64,000 nucleotides of DNA from Lytechinus pictus (GCF_037042905.1 NC_087252.1:37432056-37496055), one strand, 5' to 3'; shown: positions 10,728-22,146, counted from the stretch's first letter. The notes: generated by a model from the sequence alone, not told the origin. Made by a program: numbers and translations.

Positions 10728-11021
10728 TAATAATAATAATAATAATAATAGGCATTGATATAGCGCCATCTATCTAGAAATAATCTATTCCGAGGCGCAT
10801 TGTTATCATTACTACCCCTGCTTTAGCTCAAGCTGCCTTTCAGCGCTCAGTGCATTCATGGAATCAATCCTGCAGGGTATCCATTCACCTCACCTAGGTT
10901 GGGTGCAGGACAATGTGGGTAAATTTCTTGCTGAAGGAAAACACGCCATGGTTGGGAATCGAACCCTCGTCTCTCTGATTGAAACACGAGAGCCGTAACC
11001 ACTAGACCACAGCACCCCACA
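10728..11021 (-). mobile_element. tRNA-derived SINE
   Basis: Read on the minus strand, it starts near 11021 with a tRNA-like head carrying an A-box TGGTCTAGTGGTTA and B-box GGGTTCGATTCCC, continues through a body of about 200 bp, and ends in a (TTA)n tail (the AAT repeat at 10728-10750 on the plus strand). This layout of polymerase III promoter, body and simple-repeat tail defines a SINE. A related but older copy of the body lies near 61680-61865. The 60-codon frame at 10856-11038 is inside it and not a gene. Confidence 0.8.
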
Positions 11022-11138
11022 AGAAAATGGTTGACCACATAACAAGCATCTACATCACTCTCTTATAAACATATAATCCACATCATTTTGCTTGGGCATT
11101 GTAATTGCACACACTTTCAAACAGTCCAAATGTGAGAC

Positions 11139-11300
11139 CTGGGGCCCTTTTCATGTAGAGTTAAAAACTATGGTAACTTTGCCATTTGGTATCTACCATG
11201 GCAACCTGGATTTTGATTGGGTGCTGAGCCCTGTTACCATGGTAGTTGCCATGTTCGCAAAGTTACAACAGTTGTAAATCCTTTATGAAATGGGCCCCTG
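11139..11300. mobile_element. Foldback MITE with GGGGCCCTTTTCAT ends
   Basis: Left end GGGGCCCTTTTCATGTAGAG and right end TTATGAAATGGGCCCC are inverted. Inner inverted matches include ACTTTGC and the TACCATGG/CCATGGTA pair. Non-coding. Confidence 0.65.
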
Positions 11301-11320
11301 TTCCAAAGGTAGGCCTGGAC

Positions 11321-11598
11321 ACCAGGGCCCCGTCTTACAGAGAGTTACGATTGATCCAATCAATCGTAACTATGGAAATCCATCAGTGTTATATTTTTTT
11401 CTCCAGGAAATTTGCAAAATTTCCTTTGCAAACAAAGGAGAACACACCAAATTGTCAAGAAATCAATGAATTTATGGATATACATTCATATCTAGAATTT
11501 TTTTTGAACAAACATGCATAACAGATGTTGACATTGCTGGCCGTCCACAGTTGTGATTGATCGCATCAACCGCAACTCTTTGTAAGACAGGGCCCTGG
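11321..11598. mobile_element. Foldback MITE with GGGCCCCGTCTTACA ends
   Basis: Left end GGGCCCCGTCTTACAGAGAG and right end CTTTGTAAGACAGGGCCC are inverted, and GTTACGATTGATC is echoed by GATCGCATCAACCGCAAC. About 275 bp. The frame at 11246-11521 overlaps two such elements and is not a gene. Confidence 0.7.
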
Positions 11599-11767
11599 AC
11601 ACCTGGTAATTCTTACTTCTTGACGATTTGTATCATTTGTATAACATTAACATTACAAGTAAAAACCGTTATTGAAATAGAATAAATGTAACTAGTCATT
11701 ACCATCATGACACATATTGCAATTTCCTAAAACCAGACATGTAAAAAGAACTGAAGTAGTTGCAGCA

Positions 11768-13883
11768 GAGTAAAAGGTGAAATACGTACATGTATAAATA
11801 ATTGTCAGTCAGATAAAAAATGGCTACATCATAATCAGCATCATGAACACCAGCATTCTGGTGTTCATAATGCTGTTTGTAAAATACGCATGATTTTACA
11901 TAATATAGTGACCTGGCCGGCCGGTATTCAGTTGAAAGTATTGAATATTAAAGGAGAATGCAACTCTTGGAGCAAGTTAGCTTTTGTGAAAGCAGACAAA
12001 TCAAAGAATAAGATCAACAAAAGTAAAATAGGACTAGCAATAGAAGAGTTATGAGCATTTGAATATCGAGATCACAAATGCTACATGGAGATCCTCCCAT
12101 TGGCAATTTGACCAACATCTATGATGTCACAGATGAACAACTCTCCCCTTTTGGACATTGAAAATATACCCCAAAACATCTCTTTTTGCTCATTCTAATC
12201 ATATGACAAACGATTCATCAATGATATAATGTTGTGAAACCTCTGTACTTGTCCTCTCATGAAGAGAACACCTCACCTTGTGATACACTCTATAAAAGTG
12301 AGAATATAAGTGAAATAAGTACTAGGGTAATGAGGGAGTTGTACGTGTGTGACATAACAGATCTTGGTCGCATTGCCAATGGGAGGATCTACATGGCATT
12401 AGTGATCTCAATATTCAAATGCTCATAACTTTCTTATTATTCATTCAATCTTCCTCAAACTTTCAACAATATTTTTCTTTGATTTTTCTCTTTGATATGG
12501 ATTCAGCTGGTTTCAAGGGTTTCATTCTCCTTTAAGTATTAAATGACGTATTGAATTTAGCGTTTCACTTGGGTCTTGGCTATTATTAAAGTAAAATGCT
12601 TACAACTCGTTTTCACATCAGATTTCAGATTGTTTAAAATAAGGTGTGACATTTAAGTATTTTACTTTATCAAACCAATTTGAAGCAAAATACTTAACCA
12701 TTGTGACGTGATAAAATCTAAGCTAATTAACGTGCAATATATATGTATGTATCCATCCGTACGCAGGATGTATAACTGCGCACATGTACATTTGTAAACT
12801 GCACGCTAGCCAGACTTGAGCCAGTTAGGGGGTGGCTGACATTTCAGCAAATTACTTAGCCAAAAATACAATTGAATATCAAAGATGGCTGACCATTTTT
12901 CTTGCCTGAGTAAAATACTCAAAACTCTGGCCAAAGTATTGACTTGGGTACCGGCCCTGTTCTTGGGTTCTAGATCGGTTTCTCAATCATTCTGATTTGT
13001 CAGCTGGAGTTGAAATCTAATCTTTGGCGATTGAAATTCATGTTTTTAACAAGCATCTGATATCAATCCTTTTATTAGACTTAAAATAAACTTCCTTCCA
13101 CTTTGATAAATAGTACAATCTATGCTTGACTAACGAACACATTTATAAGAACGGGAATGTTATCAATTTTACTACTAATTAAGACTTATCCTATAAAGCA
13201 TATCAACCAAAGTTAGAGGCTTACATGTACCTTTCTGCATGGAAGGGGCTGAAAATTCCTATTCAAATTTCAAATCTTTGTCTGTACATAGCTTTCTGAT
13301 AATGCATCAGTAATTTGTGTATTCTACCTGTAAATGACTCATATACCACACCCCATTTCCTTTGTGAAATACTAAATTCCACATGACTCTATTTATGCAA
13401 ATTACCCACGACACGTGACCCCTCGATATTTTTATGATAACCCTACACTAGGAACCCTCCCCCTTTCATAGAATATACAAAATACAAAGGACTTGTGAAA
13501 CACTCTCTAGTCACTCTCAGAGTCCATTTCACAAGCTTTGACCTTAAAAAACATCTTCTTCCATCTCGAGCCTTTGTTTATATTGGTACACAACCTCTAC
13601 ATGTACATTTGCCACATGGGCTGCATTTGGCGTAGTCGGCAGGATTTACGGGCGTATTGCGAGTCTCTAAAACAAGGAAACGGGACTACAAAGAGGTTCA
13701 ACAGAACGCTGATCAATATGGTTGGGGCACTTGATCCTTCTTAAGAGCAAATTGAAAAGATCCTCTTGGACATCTCACCCATGCGTACAATGCCACTAAA
13801 CATGATCTAGTCATAAATAAATCAATTTCCTTTCCTTTCAATTTTTAAAACATTTTTTTTTTCAGATGGTACAGTAAGATATT
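11768..13883. repeat. Direct repeat, copy 1 (about 1.53 kb plus a 584-bp insertion)
   Basis: Matches 14565-16079 almost throughout. Copy 1 contains an extra 584 bp (11952-12535) that is a transposon insertion. Both copies contain a conserved stretch with TATTTTTATGATAACCCTAC, a TTGGCGTAGTCGGCAGGAT motif resembling the primer-binding site and leader of gypsy-type retroelements (copy 1 about 13627-13646), and a short frame ending GALDPS. Because the site-like motif lies inside the repeat, the two copies are not simply an LTR pair; they may be two 5' ends or a segmental duplication. Confidence 0.75.
11952..12531. mobile_element. 580-bp TTAA-flanked MITE with a documented empty site
   Basis: The ends AGGAGAATGCAACTCTTGG (11952) and the inverse of AGGAGAATGAAACCCTTGA (right end at 12531) form the terminal inverted repeats. 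TTAA occurs on both sides (11948-11951 and 12532-12535), while the paralogous copy has a single TTAA at 14741-14744 within GAATATTAAGTATC. The interior folds back on itself (CAAATGCTACATGGAGATCCTCCCATTGG around 12085 against its inverse around 12380). No transposase. Confidence 0.85.
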
Positions 13884-13997
13884 ACTGTACCACTAAACGC
13901 GATGTCGACAGAGCGGTAGCACTCTTGAGTGAGCTCCTGAAAACATACTATATTTTGGTGGAAAATTACATGCCTACTTGGATCAAATATTGCCAAA

Positions 13998-14575
13998 ATG
14001 GACGTTAGACAGAAAGAGTACAATCTACGGGGGCAACCAGGTAAAAAAGCCAACAATACTGGGTCTAAAAGGAGGGAAACTGGTCAGAAAAACTTGGGAA
14101 TCGCAAGCCACGATACGCATGACGTCACGTTGCCTCAGGGTGCCACGGCTGGCGCCAATTTCGCCGATACCTCCCGCACGTCCAGCACCAGCACGGTACA
14201 CGATGTAAATGGACCGCCGACCCCCAACGCGGTACCTACTGAATTAATGGCATTCATGAGCGACATTAGAGACATGTTTACCAGCTTCACCTCTCAGGTA
14301 AATACCAAACTTGATACGGTTGTTAATGAGATAACGAATTTGAAAACGAAAATGGAAGCAACAAAAAAGGTCATTTCTGACATAGAAACTAGCCTAACAA
14401 GTACATCTGGTCGTCTACTCGCCATTGAAAAAGATGACCTGCCCCAGCTACCTAATAACATAGACAAGAAGATTGAGGAGCTTAATGAGAAACTAACCCT
14501 TGGTGAAATTCATGATCGGAAACTTAATTTGTTGGTGTATGGAATGGCCCCCCCCCCCCCCCCAAGAGTAAAAGG
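13998..14575 (+). pseudogene. LINE ORF1-like protein fragment
   Basis: A frame of about 190 useful codons opens with a basic stretch (LRGQPGKKANNTGSKRRETG), then a Ser/Thr/Pro-rich linker, then a heptad-rich coiled coil (about residues 75-170: VNTKLDTVVNEITNLKTKME and IDKKIEELNEKLT), ending in HDRKLNLLVYGM. That coiled coil followed by a (R)RxNLL(V/I)YG motif is typical of L1/Tx1-group ORF1 proteins. Directly after it a C-run (14549-14563) breaks into the second direct repeat, so the RNA-binding part and ORF2 are missing. ORF1 assignment is by layout, not by a search. Confidence 0.55.
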
Positions 14576-16079
14576 TGAAATACGTATAAATAATTGTCAG
14601 TCAGATAAAAAGTGGCTACATCATAATCAGCTTCATGAACACCAGAATGCTGGTGTTCATGAAGCTGTTTGTAAAATACGCATGATTTGACATATGGATA
14701 GTGACCTGGCCGGCTGGTATTCAGTTGAAAGTATTGAATATTAAGTATCAAATAACGTATTAAATTTAGCATTTTACTTGGCTATTATTAAAAGCAAAAT
14801 GCTTACAACTCGTTTTCACATCAGATTTCAGATTGTTTAAAAAAGGTGTGACATTTAAGTATTTTACTTTATCAAACCAATTTGAAGCAAAATACTTAAC
14901 CACTGTGACGTGATAAAATCTAAGCTAATTAACGTGCAATATACATGTATGTATCCATCCGTACGCAGGATGTATAACTGCGCACATGTACATTTGTAAA
15001 CTGCACGCTAGCCAGACTTGAGCCAGTTAGGGGGTGGCTTACATTTTAGCAAATTACTTAGCCAAAAATACAATTGAATATCAAAGATGGTTGACCATTT
15101 TACTTGCCTGAGTAAAAAATACTCAAAACTCTGGCCAAAGTATTGACTTGGATACCGGCCCTGTTCTTAGGTTCTAGATCGGTTTCTCAATCATTCTGGA
15201 GTTGAAATCTAATCTTTGGCGATTGAAATTCATGTTTTTAACAAGCATCTGATATATCAATCCTTTTAATATTAGACCTAAAATATATTTCCTTCCACTT
15301 TGATAAATAGTGCAATCTATGCTTTAATGAACACATCTATAAGAACAGGAATGTTATCAATTTTACTACTAATTAAGACTTATCCTATAAAGCATATCAA
15401 CCAAAGATAGAGGCTTACATGTACCTTTCTGCATGGAAGGGGCTGAAAATTCCTATTCAAATTTCAAATCTTTGTCTGTACATAGCTTTCTGATAATGCA
15501 TCAGTAATTTGTGTATTCTACCTGTAAATGACTCATATACCACACCCCAATTCCTTTGTGAAATACTAAATTCCACATGACTCTATTTATGCAAATTACC
15601 CACGACACGTGACCCCTCGATATTTTTATGATAACCCTACACTAGGAACCCTCCCCCTTTCATAGAATATACAAAATACAAAGGACTCGTGAAACACTCT
15701 CTAGTCACTCTCAGAGTCCATTTCACAAGCTTTGACCTTAAAACATCTTCTTCTTGCATCTCAAGCCTTTGTTTATATTGGTACACAACCTCTACATGTA
15801 CATTTGCCACATGGGCTACATTTGGCGTAGTCGGCAGGATTTACGGGCGTTTCGCGAGTCTCTAAAACAAGGAAACGGGACTACAAAGAGGTTCAACAGA
15901 ACGCTGATCAATATGGTTGGGGCACTTGATCCTTCTTAAGAGCAAATTGAAAAGATCATCTTGGACATCTCACCCATGCGTACAATGCCACTAAACATGA
16001 TCTAGTCATAAATAAATAAATTTCCTTTCCTTTCAATTTTTAAAACATTTTTTTGTTCAGATGGTACCGTAAGATATTT
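14565..16079. repeat. Direct repeat, copy 2 (about 1.5 kb), empty of the TTAA MITE
   Basis: Near-identical to 11768-13883 without the 584-bp insertion. Small indels distinguish the copies. It includes a perfect 18-bp hairpin at 14628-14667 with a 4-nt loop; in copy 1 the equivalent hairpin is imperfect. The gypsy-leader-like motif is at about 15824-15842. Confidence 0.75.
14628..14667. repeat. Perfect 18-bp hairpin near the start of the direct repeat
   Basis: CAGCTTCATGAACACCAG (14628-14645) and its exact inverse (14650-14667) are separated by AATG. Copy 1 (about 11838-11877) carries substitutions on both arms, several on one side only, so pairing is not clearly preserved. Confidence 0.8.
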
Positions 16080-16174
16080 CAAGAGTTTGGGAATCCACTG
16101 GTGAGGGGATGCTGTAAAGCCTGAGGGAGTATATCACTCAATACGAAGTGAATTCAGACTCTGAGTGCATGGCA

Positions 16175-16306
16175 ATGGACTCTTGTCACAAGAGACAAGA
16201 GTGCTTTATGGCAATCGGCGGGCCACTGATGAAGAAGGTCCACGAAGACATGAAGCATGCATCAGAGCTTGTCTATATGGATGCCTCGATCTTCAAATGG
16301 GGATAG
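16175..16306 (+). pseudogene. Unrecognised short coding remnant, 43 codons
   Basis: A short frame with normal amino-acid composition (contains GGPLMKKVHEDMKHASELVY). I do not recognise the family with certainty; it may be a piece of a transposon-encoded protein because it lies between a direct repeat and a minisatellite. It ends abruptly at a TAG just before the minisatellite block. Confidence 0.3.
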
Positions 16307-16324
16307 GCACGGGTGAAGGGTACA

Positions 16325-16725
16325 TTGCCAATTCGTCTACTCACCACATGGTCTACTTTCATTTAGTCTAATGCCATTCCGTCCATCAACATTTCGTCTA
16401 ACAACCATTTAGTCCATTTACCATTTGGTCCAATCATCACTTCGTCTAATCACCATTTCGTCTATGACCACTTTGTCTCATAACCAGTTGGTCTAATATC
16501 CATTTAATTTCCATTCATTTTGCACAATTTAACACTTAGTCCAGTTAGACCAATGGTATATATGGACTAAATGGCTATTGGACTAAATGGTTATTAGACG
16601 AAATGGTGAGTAGACCAATTGGCAATTAGACCATGTCGATAGTGGACAAACTGATGGTAGACCGAATGATAGTGGAAGAGTTGGCAATTGGACGAATTGG
16701 CATCAGGCGAATTGGAAATAAACCC
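16325..16725. repeat. Second ATTTGGTC/GTCTAAT minisatellite block
   Basis: Same words and same inverted arrangement as 4735-5105: CATTTCGTCTAA and CATTTAGTCCA words in the first half, TTAGACGAAATGG words in the second. About 400 bp. Confidence 0.75.
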
Positions 16726-16817
16726 AGGTGTAGTGTCGTTTTTTGAGTACTCATCCATAATGGGAGCCGTTAGGTGTGGGCATCACTACCCACAGAAGAG
16801 AGGCTGCGATAGAAGCA

Positions 16818-18490
16818 CATACCTGCCAACCTTTGATAATAAAAAATCAGTATCAATACTACGAGGGCACCGAGTGGGTGTCCGGCCCGTTTTAACGGTA
16901 TGCCTAGGGGCTCTTTGCATTTTCAGCATGTACTTGAGTAGTGCATTTCCCTACACTTTTTAAAGCAAATATACCCTCATAATCTACCTTTATGTAATTT
17001 AATATCATTTGTCAATTAAAAGAAGGTCTTTAAATATCACTTTTGTGACAAAAAACACCCAGTTTCATGCAGGTGTGATTTGTTTTCATTTAAATATATG
17101 AATTTTTCTTGTTCACCAGAGCTCTCAAAAACTTTAATTTTGAATATATTTTTGAGAGCCCTCTTTTGGTGGAAAGTGAGATTGATGCAGATCTTCATCT
17201 CCACAGATTCTCTTTTTAATTAGAAAAAAATAATTTCAATAATTCAATTGAGTTATGGGCCAAGGCATAGGCCTATTTTTATGATGAATTTAGATCTAAG
17301 TTGGGCCTAACTTACTGTATGAAAAACTGACGTGCCAGCCTATATCAAGAGAAAATAAGCCAAACATTGACAATCATATTCATGTTATTTCACCGCACAG
17401 GGGTTACTGACTGAGGACAAAACCTAAATTGGATAAGTGCTTGTTGGTATAAGAGAGCAGATTTTCAGCCATGACAAAAACGGAGCCGAAACTAAACGGC
17501 TGCATGCGCCCGACACGCACTGCGCACTTGCGGTGCGCCGGTGAGCTAAGACGGAGAGGCTGAGGCGCAGCAACTCGGCGGGCGCCGAGAGCTTAGGCAA
17601 GCGAAGCAAGTAGATTTGGTGTTCGACTCTGAAGGCTCAACTTGAGATCAAAATTTGATAATCTCCTTTCTTCCTCAAAAATTTGACAACTGTTCAAAAA
17701 ATAAAGTACAGATCATGGGATAGATCTAACTTAGAGTAGCGTCGGTGCGCGGCTGGCCGGGCGGCGCGGGGGTATGGTGTGCAGCCGTTCGGCAGCTGCA
17801 GCATGCAGCGCAGAAGCTCAGCAATATACCACTGAAATCACCAAACACACTAGACATACACTGCACATTTACTAACTCACTCCCACACTACAAAATCTTC
17901 CGGCGACATGGGCAAAACCTCAAATAAAAGGTGAAATTTTCTTACCTAAATCACCATATTTCGAGTAAAAAATATCACCACCGGTAATTTTTAACATCGT
18001 AGTTAGGAAACAAGGGGTCTAAAAAAGTGTATTTTTCACGGTTTTTCCGATGTTCGTGGATTATGAAAACATGTCCTCACTAAAAACTGGCACTTTCGCG
18101 AGCAGATGTCAGCCGCCATTTTTTTCCGGAAGTCAACGCTCTAAGTGCGGCCGTAGCGTGTACGCTCGTTATTTTCACATGCATTTGCAATGGAACTGCG
18201 CACTTAGCAGTGTTTGCGCGCCGTTTAACGTCGCTCTCTGTGCAAAACTAGCGCATTTGCGTAGCCGTGCGCTCCAGTCGTTTATGCGTTAGTCGCATCT
18301 TGATATGTTGTTGTTGTTTTAGCTTATACGGCGCGTGCATGCGTTAGTCGCATCATACAGCCGTTTCAATAATTTCAACACTATATTGATTAACCCAAAA
18401 ATCGGAATTTTGGTTTTAAAATTCGGAATTCGGAATGGAGGTATAAAAATCGGTATAATTCCGCCAAAATCGGAATGGTTGGCAGGTATG
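16818..18490. mobile_element. 1.67-kb DNA transposon derivative with 6-bp target duplication
   Basis: The terminal inverted repeats CATACCTGCCAACC (16818-16831) and GGTTGGCAGGTATG (18477-18490) are exact. The 6-bp direct repeat GAAGCA flanks both ends (16812-16817, 18491-18496). The interior has two GC-rich patches (about 17500-17620 and 17735-17825, and again 18105-18300) and no recognisable transposase, so it appears non-autonomous. Superfamilies with 6-bp duplications include IS3EU, Dada and Polinton; I cannot assign one. Confidence 0.75.
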
Positions 18491-18496
18491 GAAGCA

Positions 18497-19040
18497 GCCC
18501 TCAAGCTCTATTGCTCAAGCTCGTCTGTTCTTTTCTACCACAGAGTTGCTTTGGGGGTAGAGGGAGACAAGGTCCAAACCTGTTCATGAAAAGTGACAAT
18601 GGCCCCTACTTGTACTTCTTAAAGGGTTACTAAATTAGAAAAATTAGTATTCATTATTCATTAGAATTGGTCTTCATCAGACAGAAAAACCAAGATACAA
18701 ATTACGATTTCTTTTAACTATAATATAATCATTTCAAAAGTTCGTTGTTTTTTCTGAATTCCACCTTAATAAACCCCGCCCCTAAAAAGTCACTTCAAAG
18801 CGAGATCATGAACACGTCATCTGTGACATATGAGAAGTAAGGAGAAAGTTGCTCAGAATTACAGCAAAGTTGGAGCAGCAGCGCGTTCCGCATCGTACGG
18901 CCACGCCTAGCCCATTGCCCCGCCCGCTCCCGGCTCTGGGCGTGTTTCGCTCCGCATCACCACACTTCAAATGCTCGCTGCCTTTTGTGATCGTTCCCTC
19001 GTGCGCTTGACTCACTACAATTGATTTTGGAATCCGAAAT
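18497..19040. promoter_or_regulatory. Gene-free stretch ending in a GC-box-like patch
   Basis: No gene is seen at 18497-18880. The patch 18885-18965 is CpG-rich and contains CATTGCCCCGCCCGCTCC, a GC-box-like and CCAAT-like pair in reverse orientation, shortly before the THAP start codon at 19049. It could be the remains of that gene's promoter; this is inference from composition only. Confidence 0.3.
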
Positions 19041-19048
19041 AATAATAA

Positions 19049-19589
19049 TGCCGAATCGGTGTATAGTTGCTGGTTGCGGCAACACTCCCAAGGATGAGGT
19101 GAGCTTACATCGTTTTCCACTGGATGAGAATCTACGGAAATTGTGGATTTCAAAGTAAGATTCACGCAGGCAGACTGGCATGGCCCTAGTGATTGGAGCA
19201 CCATCTGCAGCGACCGCTTTTCCGAAGAGGATTTTGAGGATGCTGGTTTATATTCATTTGGAATGAAAGTCAGGAGCAAGCTCAAAGACTCGGCGGTTCC
19301 AACAATCAGGCTTGGAGTAAAGCCTTCTAAGAAGGAAGATGTGCCAACTGTGAGCTATCACAATATAAATAAGCCCCTTTTTATCAAAGTGATTAGGAAG
19401 GAACCAGAAAGCATTCAATATTTCTTGCAAATAATGGATAAAATAAACGCAATAATTCTTATTTTCAAGAATATAGAACGTCTTTCGACCTTTTATTTGG
19501 AAGGGGGTAGGATTGCACGTGTGATTTGCCATTTGCTGTGTGTGGTGCGGGGGAGTGGTGGTGCCGTGTGCGAGCGAGTGTGCTCATAA
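19049..19589 (+). pseudogene. THAP zinc-finger domain, frameshifted
   Basis: From the ATG at 19049 the frame reads MPNRCIVAGCGNTPKDEVSL, the start of a THAP domain (C2-CH zinc-dependent DNA binding) with its two Cys as CIVAGC and an HRFP motif. A TAA appears right after LRKLWISK; the homologous continuation VRFTQADWHGPSDW is found one frame over, consistent with loss of one G in an AAGGTAAGA context. The downstream C-x2-H motif reads CSDRF where the family has CSxHF, so the zinc-binding His is an Arg. Two lesions suggest a pseudogene. The rest of the downstream frame to 19589 shows no recognised domain. Confidence 0.7.
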
Positions 19590-20417
19590 CTGCAAATCTT
19601 GATCTTGATCTATCGTTGCAATTTGCAAGACGGAAAACTACGAAAGGTAATTTATATTGGACTTTTGACGTTAAAATAGGAGTGTTTGTCATATATTTGT
19701 GATTTGCGAACATGTGGTTCGAGATTGGAAAATTCCGTTCCGGGTTTCCCATAGTGCCTTTGCACTATGCAAATTTTGACAATAAAGCTATTTGCTTTTT
19801 GATCAATTTTTTTAACTCAACTGTATCTATTTTTTTGATTTAATCCATATACATTGTACCTTGAACTTATTTTTCCCTTTCCAATATTTGGGAATAAGAA
19901 TTAGTGTTCTGTTCTCTCGTCAATTATTTTTCCCACGATGGAAAGAATGAAAGTGAACGTATATACAGAGGAGGAGTTATGTACTGTCCCTGGGGTGGGT
20001 GGCGTTTGTCTGTAGGGCATCTTATGGATATTCCCGCATTGAAGAATCTGGACCTACATCAGGTATTTGATTTTACATCTGCGGAACGTTTGGCTAGGCT
20101 CCAAATTCAGTCCCCTATTCCATTTACCGCAGATTATTTTTCTCCTGTTACCCGTTTGGTACCTGAGTGTATGAGCCCTGAAATGCCTTTGGGTGGGGGA
20201 TATTCTTAGGTAGACAATCTATGGGAAGTACTAGGCAGTATCCCACATCCCAGGTTCGAAGTGATGCAAACCGATCTAGGGTGTACAGTGTAGGACCTAA
20301 TGCTAGGAATGCCCAAACTGGGAATGCCTAAGCTGGGACTCAGGGAGGGACTAGCCGGATAGGAAATGTTGGTAGGGCAAGTGGGAGTAACTCTCATAGA
20401 CCCAGTTATACCACACC

Positions 20418-21489
20418 TTGGAACACGGTGGAAGGGGGGAGACATCATCTTCTATTGTCCCCAAGAGTATCAGTTATGATTGGAAGGGGAGTTGGATGGC
20501 ATTCATTCAAAAATTCAACAAATTTGCGGATAATGCACAGTGGACCACTGCTCAACGTCAAAATAACCTTTGTTGGTGTCTACAAGGCCGTGCTAGTGAG
20601 GCTTTTGCTGCAATAACGCAGCGCGATCCTGGGATAGATTATTTTGATCTCTTGGGAAAGTTAGATTAGAGGTTTGGTGCGCGGGAGCTCTCCGAAACTG
20701 AACAAATTGTATTTCAGTATGCACAACAAAAGTCGGATGAAGATATTTTTGAATGGGCGGACCGTATATCCCATCTGGCCATAAGGGGTTTTCCGGAATT
20801 GCCCGATAATTTTATTGAGCAACAATGTATAATGCGCTTTTGCCAAGGGTGTAAAGATAATGATGCCGGGCAGTGGGCGTTTAACATGAAGCCAAGTTCT
20901 CTAGAAGAGGCGGTAGGAATCGTCCCAGTTAGTACATGGGAAAACCAGTGAACAGAAACCTGCTGGTTGGCAGACCTTCGAAGAAAAGGTTTGGGGGGAG
21001 GTGTCCATTTCGAAAGTGGGTAGGGAGGAATCCAAATCCTATACTCCGACTCGTAAGTGGCCTTCGTCATCTGCGCAGGTGTCTCGAACACAATCAACTC
21101 AAGTGTCGAGAACACAATCAACCCCTAAATATCAGTCCCAGGGGAGCAAAACCAAGGAAGAACTCCAAGAAAACCGTCTGGGTTCGCTTGAACATAAAAT
21201 AGACAGAATGGAGGGACACATGTCAGAGATGCGGACATCAATAAACAAATTGACCCAGGTCGTAAGCGCCTTGTCCGCACTTGTGGAAACATCCGCTACT
21301 AAATCACCAGCCCGTACCCCCCTTAGATCTGATAAATGCTTCAGGTGCAACCAAAGTGGGCATTTTCAATCTGACTGTCCATTAAAGTCCCCTAAGAGTG
21401 TTTCCTTTGCGTCCTGTGACCCAAACTTAGAGGGGTTGGAAGCTTTGGCCGAACTCCAGCCCGACCAGAGGGAGGCCGGGAGTCCACAG
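20418..21489 (+). pseudogene. Gypsy-type gag: capsid domain and CCHC zinc knuckle
   Basis: The capsid-like part starts about ISYDWKGSWMAFIQKF and carries the usual gypsy gag pattern: W-x2-F-x2-KF, QRQNNLCWCLQGRASEAF, a DY-x2-L block, RFG, and FCQGCKDNDAG near the end. A TAG lies at 20667 in place of a codon before RFG and a TGA at 20949. The frame then changes; a coiled-coil-like stretch (LEHKIDRMEGHMSEMRTSIN) precedes the knuckle CFRCNQSGHFQSDC (C-x2-C-x4-H-x4-C). Gag would package element RNA; here it is broken. Confidence 0.75.
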
Positions 21490-21653
21490 TAGATTCAAAA
21501 TCTAGCGTAGGTGGACCACAATCACCCCATGTACCAAATTCTCCCGAACCTGATTGTTCGTCACTTGGCATCAAGGGCATAGATCCATCGAATAAAACCG
21601 AGGACCCCAGACCCAATTCTGCCCGAGGACTAGCCTCAACTGTAGGGGGTAAT

Positions 21654-22146
21654 TTGGAATGTAAAGTAGAGGAATTGGAGTATGGAGGTGACAATCCAGA
21701 ACCTATTGATAACACTGCTAATAATTCTAATGATATTTTGGAACCTGATACTTTGGAACCTGAACACCTGACAGAAGACTTGGGTAGAGATGAAATGGTG
21801 ATTTGTCAACTCAGTTCAACCTCCACTTTTTCTATTCCCATTCAAGTCCATGGGAAATCTATCTATGCTATTGTTGACACTGCGGCAGAAGTTACTATTG
21901 TTTCTGATAGGGTAGTGGCAAAATTTCAAAATCCTCCGCCTGTTATCAAATCTATAACATTTAATACCGCGGGTAGGGATATGGAAATGGCCGGGAAGGT
22001 GGTACATGTAGGTCCAGTGGAAATCCGTATAGGGCCCCACACCTTCAATGATATGATTTTTGTTGCCCCTATTATTGATGATATGTTATTGGGTATGGAC
22101 CTTAAGGGTAAGTATGGGTTTCTGATCGATATCCCTGCCGCAGAGT
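21654..22146 (+). pseudogene. Retropepsin-like aspartic protease domain
   Basis: The active-site loop reads IVDTAAEVTIVS, a DTA variant of the DT/SG motif, preceded by IPIQVHGKSIYA and followed by the flap-region equivalents and the conserved LLGMDLKGKYGFLID motif that closes retropepsins of gypsy gag-pol proteins. The domain itself (about 110 residues) is uninterrupted in one frame. The acidic N-terminal linker continues upstream in the same frame to about 21480, where it departs from the gag knuckle frame by a frameshift. Confidence 0.75.

Noticed and set aside
11768-16079. Simple LTR retrotransposon with 1.5-kb LTRs
   Set aside because: The primer-site-like motif is inside both repeats and the enclosed region is too short and resembles a LINE ORF1.
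21392-21715. Minus-strand 107-codon frame over the gag-protease linker
   Set aside because: Antisense of a coding linker; no motif, no splice signals.
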